From CAYLPJ01 sp964385465 (GTDB lineage: Bacteria; Planctomycetota; Phycisphaerae; SM23-33), in contig CAYLPJ010000076.1 of the NCBI GenBank assembly GCA_964385465.1, positions 1 through 24,420 of the forward strand: 24,420 bases of DNA, in the 5' to 3' direction. Each line of letters starts with the position of its first letter. The first letter of the stretch is position 1. The notes below the pieces were generated by a model. The model was not told the DNA's origin and made no database searches. It was given only the letters and a program-made list of their open reading frames with translations. Both the position numbers and the translations under genes were made by a program. Shown one piece after another: positions 16,312 to 22,307 of this stretch.

Positions 16312-17037
16312 CTACTGGTCTCCTTCGAGTTCGTCGGGTTCGTCGGGGGCGGGGCCGGTGTCGTCGTCGGGCGGATCGATCATGTCGGCGGCGCCCAGGG
16401 CGTCGGCGAGGCGCTCGACGGCGGCGCGAAGGCGGGCGGCCTCGGCCTCGAGCCTGGCGACGCGGTCGGCCAGGGCGGGCGTGGCGTCCGGGGGCGGGGC
16501 GGGTGCGGCCGCCGCGGCGGCGGCTTCCTCGATCGGGTGGAGCGTCGGGCAGAGGAGTTGGGCGTAGCGTTCGGCCCGGCTGCCCGGGGCGGGGGGCACG
16601 CGGCGGATGAGCGGCTCGTCCCGCTCGTCCATCATGTACGCCAGTGTGGCGCGGACGTCGTCGAGCGAGCCGAGCTCGTGCATCCGCGAGGCCCGCGTGC
16701 GGATCTCCCCGCAGGTCTGCGGGCCGCGGAGCAGCAGCTCGGTCAGGACCGCCAGCTCCCGCGTGCCGACCTCCAGGCCCTCGCGGGCGTTGTGCTTGTA
16801 CTTCATCACCCGGCTGCCCGCGGTGTCGGCGTAGAGGACCAGCCCCTTGTCCCGCAGGCCCTCCAGGGCGGCCACCACGCGGTCCTCGTCCACCGACAGC
16901 ACCGGGTGGCGGTTGGACTTCTGGTTGCACCCGGTCACCAGGGCGTTCAGCGACATCGGGTACTGCGAGGCGACCGTGTGGGCCTTCTCGACCAGCACGC
17001 CGAGGACGCGGCATTCATCGGGGGTCAACTCGACCAT
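16312..17037 (-). CDS. yceH: YceH family protein (DUF480, UPF0502)
   Basis: A 241-aa protein with the DUF480 N-terminus: LTPDECRVLGVLVEKAHTV followed by YPMSLNALVTGCNQKSNR (residues 26-43), which is nearly diagnostic. The family folds as two winged-helix domains (about 1-85 and 90-165 here). A coiled-coil-like segment follows (about 190-216, LEAEAARLRAAVERL), as in other members, and then an acidic Asp/Glu/Pro tail. The cellular role of YceH is not established; a nucleic-acid-linked regulatory role is only suggested by the fold. GAGGAG lies about ten bases before the ATG. It directly abuts the dehydrogenase gene and lies 48 bp after the sulfatase-like gene. Confidence 0.9.
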   Translation of the reverse strand: MVELTPDECRVLGVLVEKAHTVASQYPMSLNALVTGCNQKSNRHPVLSVDEDRVVAALEGLRDKGLVLYADTAGSRVMKYKHNAREGLEVGTRELAVLTELLLRGPQTCGEIRTRASRMHELGSLDDVRATLAYMMDERDEPLIRRVPPAPGSRAERYAQLLCPTLHPIEEAAAAAAAPAPPPDATPALADRVARLEAEAARLRAAVERLADALGAADMIDPPDDDTGPAPDEPDELEGDQ

Positions 17038-17085
17038 CGTCCGTTCGCTCCTCTCCTTCGCACGCCGACGCCGCCGGGGCGGCTC

Positions 17086-18459
17086 TCAGCGGATCGGGCC
17101 CGACAGCGGCGGGGCCTGGCGGCGGTCGCCCACGTGGCGGATCTCGTACGGCAGCGGGCCGCACGTCCGCTCCAGGAACGCCTTGTGCTCGGCGACCACC
17201 TCCGGGTGGGCGTCGTACACGTTCTCGCTCTCGGACGGATCGGCCGCCAGGTCGTACAACTCACTCCGCTCCCCCGTGCCGTTGGAGTCGATCACCATGT
17301 TCCACTGCTTGCTCCGCACGCTCACGTTCGCGTGCCACGCCGTAATGACTTTCTCGGGCGCGGGGGCGGATTCGTCGAGGAAGTCCCGGCCGTCGGGCTG
17401 GATGTCCTGGAGGTCCCGGACGCCCATCAGGTTGGCGATGGCGGGCAGGAAGTCCTGGTGCTGGACGAAGTCGTCGCGGGTGGTCCCGCCGCGCTGCCCG
17501 CCGGGCAGGCGGACCAGCAGCGGGATGCCCGCGTTGTAGCGGTAGATGCGGTTGCCCCCCTTGCCGAACTGCCCCTTGTCCCACAACTCCGTGCCGTGGT
17601 CGCTGGTGAAGACGATCGCGGTATCCTCGAAGCGGCCCATCTGCTCGAGCTTGTCGAGGAACACGCCGATCCACTTGTCCACGAACGTGACGTAGCCGTA
17701 GTACAGCGCGCGGGTCCGCTCGATCTCGGCCTCGCTGGGGTTTCTGCCGTTGATCAACTGCGGCTGGATGTAGTTGCGGCTGGCGTCGGTGGTGTAGTAG
17801 GCGTCGGCGAACTCCATCGGCGGGTCCCACCGCTCGTGGGGGGCGAAGGAGTCGATCCACAGCATCCACGGATCGTTCTCGGCGTTCTCCTCCAGCCAGG
17901 TGCACGCACGGCGGAAGAGGCGCGGCGTGAGGTAGTCTTCCTCGCTGTGGCGGTCGAGCATGTTCAGCAGGTACTGCGTCAGCGTCGGCCAGCACTTCAG
18001 GTCGTTGACGCCCTCGGGGTGGTAGGCGCTGACGTCCACCTTGCTCAGCGGCCCGCTGCGGACCGGGTCCCCCTCCTGCCCGCGGATGAACGCCCACGAG
18101 GAGAAGCCGCGGGTGAAGTTCTGCGTGGGCTTGAACATGTGGTACGTGTCGCCGACGAGGCCGGTGACCACGCCGTTCTCGTAGAGCAGTTCCGAGAGCG
18201 TCATCTGCTCGTCGGGAATGCGGTGCCAGCCGGGGATCGCGGGCGTCAGACCCCGGCTGCCCATCTCGAACCGCCACGGGAAGCTCCGCTTGCCGGTGAA
18301 GCTCGTCCGCCGCGCCTGGATGGTCGGCAGGCCCTCGGCGAAGGCGTGGGTGAAGTGGATGCCCTCGGCCCGGAGCCGATCGAGGTTCGGCACCTTCACG
18401 ACCGGGTGGTCGATCATGTCGTAACGGAAGGTATCGCAGCAGATCACGACGACGTTCAT
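17086..18459 (-). CDS. sulfatase-like hydrolase of the alkaline phosphatase superfamily, Thr at the FGly position
   Basis: The 457-aa start was chosen at MNVVVICCDTFRYD, the usual opening of the family, with AAGGAG eight bases upstream; a longer frame is not needed. Metal-site landmarks are Asp9, PHERWDPP (His208) and TSDHGTELW (Asp287, His288), with Lys300 further on. The activation motif C/S-x-P-x-R reads Thr46-Ile-Gln-Ala-Arg50, followed by RTSFTG. Formylglycine cannot form from Thr, so a true sulfatase mechanism is unlikely. Thr nucleophiles occur in other members of the superfamily, such as phosphoethanolamine transferases and LtaS. A phosphodiesterase or phosphatase role is therefore possible. 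No signal peptide is visible, which also differs from most secreted planctomycete sulfatases. Confidence 0.85.
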   Translation of the reverse strand: MNVVVICCDTFRYDMIDHPVVKVPNLDRLRAEGIHFTHAFAEGLPTIQARRTSFTGKRSFPWRFEMGSRGLTPAIPGWHRIPDEQMTLSELLYENGVVTGLVGDTYHMFKPTQNFTRGFSSWAFIRGQEGDPVRSGPLSKVDVSAYHPEGVNDLKCWPTLTQYLLNMLDRHSEEDYLTPRLFRRACTWLEENAENDPWMLWIDSFAPHERWDPPMEFADAYYTTDASRNYIQPQLINGRNPSEAEIERTRALYYGYVTFVDKWIGVFLDKLEQMGRFEDTAIVFTSDHGTELWDKGQFGKGGNRIYRYNAGIPLLVRLPGGQRGGTTRDDFVQHQDFLPAIANLMGVRDLQDIQPDGRDFLDESAPAPEKVITAWHANVSVRSKQWNMVIDSNGTGERSELYDLAADPSESENVYDAHPEVVAEHKAFLERTCGPLPYEIRHVGDRRQAPPLSGPIR

Positions 18460-18596
18460 CGGCGGGCTCCTTCGGTTCGCGTCGGCCGACCCGCCGGGAC
18501 CGGCCCGACGGGGCTGCCCTGCGGTGTACACCAAACCGACCGGAGAGTCCAGCGGCGGTCGGGCTCGGCGAGAGGGCGCCCCCCGGCACACCAAGC

Positions 18597-18623
18597 AAAA
18601 AGGCCGCCCCCGAAGGAGCGGCC
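18597..18623 (-). terminator. intrinsic terminator with UUCG-type loop
   Basis: Read on the minus strand: a 9-bp stem (one G-U pair), a TTCG tetraloop, the complementary arm, then TTTTT. Arms are at 18615-18623 and 18602-18610, loop at 18611-18614, T-run at 18601-18597. It lies 137 bp before the sulfatase-like gene and 370 bp after the nearest upstream minus-strand gene. It would block read-through into the sulfatase run or end a short transcript. Confidence 0.85.
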
Positions 18624-18670
18624 TCACTGCGTCAAGCGGTTGGATCGGACGGGCTTCCGTCCGCCCGATT
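18597..18670 (-). ncRNA. candidate small RNA or attenuated leader
   Basis: From a predicted start near 18670 the transcript would be about 74 nt. It has a 5' single-stranded A-rich stretch, a 7-bp hairpin CGGACGG-AAGC-CCGTCCG (18664-18647), a linker of about 20 nt containing AACCGCTTGACG, then the intrinsic terminator. A promoter-like sequence sits at the right distance upstream. I recognise no known RNA family. It could be a free small RNA, or a leader whose terminator is conditionally bypassed into the sulfatase-like gene at 18459. Confidence 0.4.
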
Positions 18671-18675
18671 TCTCA

Positions 18676-18704
18676 AGTCTACCGCGCCGGGACGAAAGCG
18701 ACAA
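18676..18704 (-). promoter_or_regulatory. sigma70-like promoter (TTGTCG - 17 bp - TAGACT)
   Basis: On the minus strand TTGTCG (18704-18699) and TAGACT (18681-18676) are separated by exactly 17 bp; each matches four of six consensus positions. The predicted start is near 18669-18670. It precedes the hairpin-terminator unit at 18597-18664 and has no protein gene directly after it. Confidence 0.4.
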
Positions 18705-18769
18705 GGGGTCGCGTCGGAGAATTCGCGACCTCGCCGCCGCCGGCGAAGAAGGCAGCAATGTGTCGGTTC

Positions 18770-18918
18770 TGTCCACCCCGCCGGACAATGGACACAGAGA
18801 ACGCGGTATACCGTAACTCTTTATTTAGTAGGCGATTACGGTTTGTCTTGTGTGTGTCCACCCCGGCGGCGGGGCGGACGGCGGACACGCCGGGACACGG
18901 GCGGACACACGCCGGACA
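18770..18918. repeat. cluster of GGACA/TGTCC motifs, partly helically phased
   Basis: GGACA occurs at 18783, 18790, 18883, 18893, 18903 and 18914, and its complement TGTCC at 18770 and 18855. The last four direct copies are spaced 10, 10 and 11 bp, one helical turn each; three of them read GGACAC. TGTCCACCCCG is repeated exactly at 18770 and 18855. The first two motifs form an imperfect inverted pair, TGTCCACCCCGCCGGACA. This looks like an operator or iteron-like binding array in a gene-free stretch. Confidence 0.5.
18795..18850. other. AT-richer island with palindrome, in gene-free stretch 18460-18996
   Basis: The island lies between the two TGTCCACCCCG repeats and is far less GC-rich than its surroundings. 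It contains the perfect palindrome CGGTATACCG (18804-18813) and the inverted pair CCGTAA (18811-18816) / TTACGG (18836-18841). A 69-codon open frame on the minus strand crosses it but shows no start signal or family. The whole 18460-18996 interval holds no convincing protein gene. Confidence 0.4.
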
Positions 18919-18996
18919 GCCCGGCCGGCTGCGGCCCCTTCCCCGCCGGGCGCTGGGGGCCGGTGGCCTGCACGACGGCTTGATCGGTCGCCCCGG

Positions 18997-20025
18997 TCAG
19001 CCCAGGCTCACCGCCCGCCCGGTCTGTGAGGACTCCATCCCCGCCAGGCAGACCTCCACGACGTGCCGGCCCTCCTCCGCCGTCGCCAGCGGCGAGGCGT
19101 CCTCCCCGTCGGCGGCCTTCAGCAGCAGGGCGACCTCCTCGGCCAGGAACGTGCTGATCGGGTCGGCCTCTTCCTTGGGCAGCTCGCGGATGGTCTCCCA
19201 CTCCTCGCCGGTCCGAACGCACAGGCGGCTGTAGGGGTCCAGCAGCATCAGCCCCTTCTCGCAGACGATCTCGTTCCGCTCGCACATCCCCGGGAACGGC
19301 GGCCAGGCCTTCATCTCCGGCGGCATCGAGCAGATCTCCCAGAACGTCGTGTAGACGCCGTCGGCGAACCGCAGGAACAGCGACCCGCAGTTCTCGATGG
19401 GCGTGTCGGCCCAGAAGTTGCTGAACGCCCCGGCCACCTCGGTCACGCGGCTGCCCTCCATGTGCATCACCATGTCCAACTGGTGGCAGCCGTAGCCGAT
19501 GAAGAAGCCCATCGAGACCTTCGGGTCGGACATCCAGTGCCCGTCGCGCGTGCCGAAGCCGCGCGCGTTGTGACAGAACGTCTGGCGCATCATGAGGATA
19601 CGTCCCAGCCGCCCGGAGGCCAGCACCGTACGGGCTTCCTTGGCCAGCGGGAACAGCCGACGCGAGTGCGCTACGCGAAGGCACGCCCCGCTCTTGGCCG
19701 ACGCCGCCTGCATCCGGTCGCAGTCGGCCAAGCTCGTCGCCATCGGCTTCTCCACCAGCACGTGCTTGCCGGCCTCGAGGCAGGGCACGGCCCCGTCGGC
19801 GTGGTAGCCGTGCGGCGTGCAGACGATCACCGCCTCGACATCGTCGGCGGCCGCCATCGCCTCGGCGCCATCCAGCAGGCGCAAGCCATGCTTCTCCGCG
19901 TACTTCGGCGCCCGCGACCCGCAGGCGACCGCGACAAGTTCGGCCGCGTCGGACTCCGCCAGCGCCATCGCATACCGGTTCGCCCATCCGCCGGACCCGA
20001 GGATACCCACCTTCCGTTTCGCCAT
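18997..20025 (-). CDS. Gfo/Idh/MocA family oxidoreductase
   Basis: A 342-aa NAD(P)-dependent dehydrogenase. The start at MAKRKVGILGSGGWANRY was chosen because it begins the Rossmann fold at the usual distance and has GGCGGAG just upstream; the longer frame adds unrelated sequence. The EKP motif is intact (VLVEKPMATS, residues 90-98). The second-domain signature reads GYGCHQLDMVMH (His181, Asp184). Unlike the copy at 15274-16311, it has the canonical Glu. It is probably cytoplasmic and acts on a sugar or cyclitol derivative; the substrate is unknown. It stands alone, with large gene-free stretches on both sides, so it is probably regulated separately. Confidence 0.92.
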   Translation of the reverse strand: MAKRKVGILGSGGWANRYAMALAESDAAELVAVACGSRAPKYAEKHGLRLLDGAEAMAAADDVEAVIVCTPHGYHADGAVPCLEAGKHVLVEKPMATSLADCDRMQAASAKSGACLRVAHSRRLFPLAKEARTVLASGRLGRILMMRQTFCHNARGFGTRDGHWMSDPKVSMGFFIGYGCHQLDMVMHMEGSRVTEVAGAFSNFWADTPIENCGSLFLRFADGVYTTFWEICSMPPEMKAWPPFPGMCERNEIVCEKGLMLLDPYSRLCVRTGEEWETIRELPKEEADPISTFLAEEVALLLKAADGEDASPLATAEEGRHVVEVCLAGMESSQTGRAVSLG

Positions 20026-20066
20026 GGTTCTCCGCCTTTCGTTTGCTGTGCGTCGGTCTCGGAACA

Positions 20067-20096
20067 ACCATACCGCCGGCGGCGCCACGTTGCCAG
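20067..20096 (-). promoter_or_regulatory. candidate promoter (CTGGCA - 18 bp - TATGGT) for the dehydrogenase
   Basis: On the minus strand CTGGCA (20096-20091) and TATGGT (20072-20067) are 18 bp apart, each with four consensus matches, about 42 bp before the ATG at 20025. The 10-bp repeats at 20123-20154 would lie just upstream of the -35. Confidence 0.35.
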
Positions 20097-20122
20097 AGCG
20101 AGAACCGGGAGAGGGAAGACCG

Positions 20123-20154
20123 CGGGACCGGATTGCCGCATTCCCGGGACCGGA
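20123..20154. repeat. pair of CGGGACCGGA direct repeats, 22 bp apart
   Basis: CGGGACCGGA occurs at 20123-20132 and 20145-20154, a centre spacing of 22 bp or about two helical turns, just upstream of the candidate dehydrogenase promoter. The arrangement fits a dimeric regulator site. A run of nine T follows at 20162-20170. Confidence 0.4.
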
Positions 20155-20252
20155 AGACGCATTTTTTTTTCACATTTTCTTTCCCCCCGTGCCACAAGGC
20201 TGTCACCCCCCTTCGCGACAATGGCTTACGGATCGGGGCGGGGACGGCAACG

Positions 20253-20298
20253 CGACCGGGCGGCCCCAATCACCTACGGCCCAGGGGCCGCCCGGTCG
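20253..20298. repeat. perfect 15-bp inverted repeat with 16-nt loop
   Basis: CGACCGGGCGGCCCC at 20253-20267 pairs perfectly with GGGGCCGCCCGGTCG at 20284-20298. No T-run follows on either strand, so it is not a standard intrinsic terminator. It sits in the 606-bp gene-free stretch 20026-20631, between the heme-oxygenase-like stop and the dehydrogenase start. It could be a factor-dependent stop, an RNA-stabilising hairpin or a protein-binding palindrome. Confidence 0.7.
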
Positions 20299-20374
20299 TC
20301 AGGGGGCGGGGGCCGCACAAGTCTTCGCCCCCGCAAACAGGTCGGCCTGCTGTTTTCGGTTTGCCTGGCTTTCG

Positions 20375-20395
20375 AAAAGGCCCGCCGGGGGCGGG
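20375..20395 (-). terminator. possible terminator after the heme-oxygenase-like gene
   Basis: On the minus strand CCCGCC, a 3-base loop, GGCGGG, then CCTTTT (T-run at 20378-20375). The stem is short at 6 bp but all G-C. It lies about 235 bp after the stop codon at 20632, beyond the tandem repeats. Confidence 0.4.
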
Positions 20396-20506
20396 TGTAC
20401 TGCGCGAAGCGGTTGATGGGCATTCTCGATGAGCCCGCCGCGATTGACGGGCCGCTTGAGGCGCCTCCGGTGGGGTGAGGCGCTGGCGCGGACCGGCGGG
20501 CACGCC

Positions 20507-20610
20507 GCGTTGCCGCGTTGCCGCGTCGGTGCGTTGCCGCGTCGGTGCGTGGGTGCGTCGGCGCGTGGGTGCGTCGGCGCGTTGCCGCGTCGGCCCGTGG
20601 GTGCGTCGGC
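20507..20610. repeat. thirteen tandem 8-bp repeats (GCGTNGSY)
   Basis: The 104 bp divide exactly into thirteen 8-bp units beginning at 20507. Forms are GCGTTGCC (units 1, 2, 4, 10), GCGTCGGT (3, 5), GCGTGGGT (6, 8), CCGTGGGT (12) and GCGTCGGC (7, 9, 11, 13). The array lies 22 bp past the stop of the heme-oxygenase-like gene. Because 8 is not a multiple of 3, copy changes would shift any frame through it, which argues against coding use. Confidence 0.9.
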
Positions 20611-20631
20611 GCGGATGGCCGGGGGCGGGGC

Positions 20632-21927
20632 TCAGTGGCTTGAGGCGGTTCCCTCGGCGGCCCGGCGGGCCTGGTGGACGGTCTGGCGGGCGGCGGTCAG
20701 CCAGGAGGCGGGGGCGCCGTGGGCTTCGGCCCAGTCCAGGATGCCGGCGACGGCGCCGTCCCTGCCGGCGGCCTCGTCGCAGACGGCCTCGACGAGGATC
20801 TCGCCGAGGCCCGCGGGAGTGCCCGGCCAGTCGGGGTCGGCGGCGTCGAACTCGGCGGCGAGGCGTCGGGCGGTGTCTTCGGGCACCGCGGCGCGACGGC
20901 GGGAGGCCAGGGCGTCGGCGGCGGAAACGAGGCGGTCGGCCCGGGCGGTGCGCGGCGGGTCGCACGCGCGGAGTTCCTCGGCGAGCATGCGGAGTTGGGC
21001 TTCCAGCATATGGCTGGGCATGCCCCGCCGGGCGAGCAGTCCGGCCAGCCAGTCGACCTGGGCCGTCAGCGCGTCGGCGGGCATGTCGGCCATCGAGGCC
21101 AGCCAGGCACAGTCGCTGTCGGCGAACTGCGGGCCGCGCCGGGGGTAGCGCCAGGCGTAGTAGCCGAAGGCGTCCCAGCATCGCCGGGCGGCTCGGAAGA
21201 CGGCTTCGAGGACGGCGGGGGCCGCGGGCACGGGGTGCCGGCCGGCCTCGGGGTTCAGCGTGGTCGCGAACGTCGCCAGCGTGGCGGGGTCCACCGGGTC
21301 CAGCGCCGCGTAGGCGCCGGTGAGTGCGTCGAAGATCTCCCCGGCGGCGGCGGCCGCGGCGTCGAGGGCGTCGGGATCGGACAGCGCCGCGTTCATCCGC
21401 CGGCTGAATCCCTCCCACTCCCGCTTGCGGTCCCGGGCGGCGCGGGTAAGGAACGTCGTGCCGGCCCCGGCGCCGAGCTCCAGGGCCCCGGTCACCGTGT
21501 CGCCGAACAGCTCGGCGCCGTTCCGCGATCCCTCCAGCACGTAGAGGTATCCCAGCAGTGCCGGCGGGTCCTCCCCGCCGGCCAGCATGATGCGGTCGAC
21601 AAGCGCCAGCACCGCGTCGGTGGCGTCCGGGCTGTCCGGCGTGCGGCGGGCGTCGAGGGCGCGCAGGTCGTCCAGCAGATCGGGCAGGCGGCGCATGTCG
21701 TCCCGCCACACCGCACCGACGGCCGGGTGGTCGCATCCGGCGAGCTGCCGCTCCAACCCGGCGTGGGCGATCGCCAGCGTGCGAAGCCATCGCACGTAGT
21801 CCTCCCGCGAGGCCGAGCCGTGGAAGAGCGCCTGCATGAGGGGCACGTTCTCGGCCCGCTCGTGGTGCGGGCGCGTGCGGAGGCGTAGCGTGGCCATGGG
21901 GGGGCCAGGCTGCGGAGGGTCGGCCAT
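20632..21927 (-). CDS. heme-oxygenase-like protein with extra C-terminal domain
   Basis: A 431-aa protein; ATG at 21927 chosen for GAGGA eight bases upstream. Residues 13-205 match the bacterial heme oxygenase (HemO/BphO) pattern. TLRLRTRPHHERAE places His22 as the probable proximal heme ligand, VPLMQALFHG follows, and YLYVLEGSRNGAELFG (127-142) is the distal-helix signature. If active it would cleave heme to biliverdin, iron and CO. Typical family members are about 200 residues. Here another 225 residues follow, with FADSDCAWLASM, DWLAGLLARRGMPSHMLEAQLRML and a helical Ala/Arg-rich end, which I cannot assign. No phytochrome or electron donor gene is nearby, so the extra part might bring a partner function or regulate the first. 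Confidence 0.75.
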   Translation of the reverse strand: MADPPQPGPPMATLRLRTRPHHERAENVPLMQALFHGSASREDYVRWLRTLAIAHAGLERQLAGCDHPAVGAVWRDDMRRLPDLLDDLRALDARRTPDSPDATDAVLALVDRIMLAGGEDPPALLGYLYVLEGSRNGAELFGDTVTGALELGAGAGTTFLTRAARDRKREWEGFSRRMNAALSDPDALDAAAAAAGEIFDALTGAYAALDPVDPATLATFATTLNPEAGRHPVPAAPAVLEAVFRAARRCWDAFGYYAWRYPRRGPQFADSDCAWLASMADMPADALTAQVDWLAGLLARRGMPSHMLEAQLRMLAEELRACDPPRTARADRLVSAADALASRRRAAVPEDTARRLAAEFDAADPDWPGTPAGLGEILVEAVCDEAAGRDGAVAGILDWAEAHGAPASWLTAARQTVHQARRAAEGTASSH

Positions 21928-22307
21928 CGGGCGAATCCTCTCTCAGGCGGCGCCAAGCGGCACAGCCCGTTTTCTGGGGGGCGCGGCCTGAACGGACGTG
22001 CGGAACGCGACGGGGAAGTATAGCCTCCCCGCACCCGCCCTGCCGGGGCGGGGGGGAATGGATGTTGTGTCGGAGGGCGGGGCGTTCGGAATGCCGGCGG
22101 CGGGCCTCTGCCCGCTGGCCGGGGCTCCGGCGGTCTCCAGCGGCCCCGCGGCGGTCCCCGCCGCCCCGGTGGACCTCGACAGGTCCGCCCGATGCCTGCC
22201 AGCCGCTGACGGACAGCGCCCCGGGATGCACGGGGCAGACCCGGGTGTCTGCCGCCCGTTCTGAAGCAGAGCCGTGGACCCGTCGGACGAGCAGCCCTCT
22301 TTGGCCC
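21928..22307. other. gene-free stretch with hairpins
   Basis: No convincing gene in these 380 bp; open frames here are shadows. It contains the short inverted repeat GGCAGAC-CCGGGT-GTCTGCC at 22234-22253, 55-74 nt after the stop of the gene ending at 22308, without a T-run. A G-C hairpin lies at about 22034-22052, and a TATACT lies at 22022-22017 on the minus strand. Confidence 0.5.
22017..22022 (-). promoter_or_regulatory. possible -10 box (TATACT) for the heme-oxygenase-like gene
   Basis: TATACT on the minus strand is the only -10-like sequence I noticed in this GC-rich gap. It would give a leader of about 80 nt. No recognisable -35 lies 16-18 bp upstream. Confidence 0.25.

Noticed and set aside
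15841..18816. 991-codon open frame on the plus strand
   Set aside because: Runs antisense across three recognisable genes (dehydrogenase, YceH, sulfatase-like) and has shadow composition.
18679..18888. 69-codon minus-strand frame in the gene-free stretch
   Set aside because: No ribosome-binding site or family resemblance, and it crosses the GGACA array and overlaps the candidate promoter.
15274..20025. The two Gfo/Idh/MocA genes as a recent duplication
   Set aside because: The proteins share only family motifs and differ through most of their length, including QKP versus EKP, so they are distant paralogues.
20123..20170. Plus-strand terminator formed by CGGGA/TCCCG and the nine-T run
   Set aside because: The stem is only 5 bp, is about 15 bp from the T-run, and no plus-strand gene lies upstream to be terminated.
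20270..22231. 653-codon minus-strand frame overlapping the heme-oxygenase-like gene
   Set aside because: It is out of frame with the heme-oxygenase signatures, its translation is Arg/Pro/Gly-rich, and its end crosses the 8-bp repeats.
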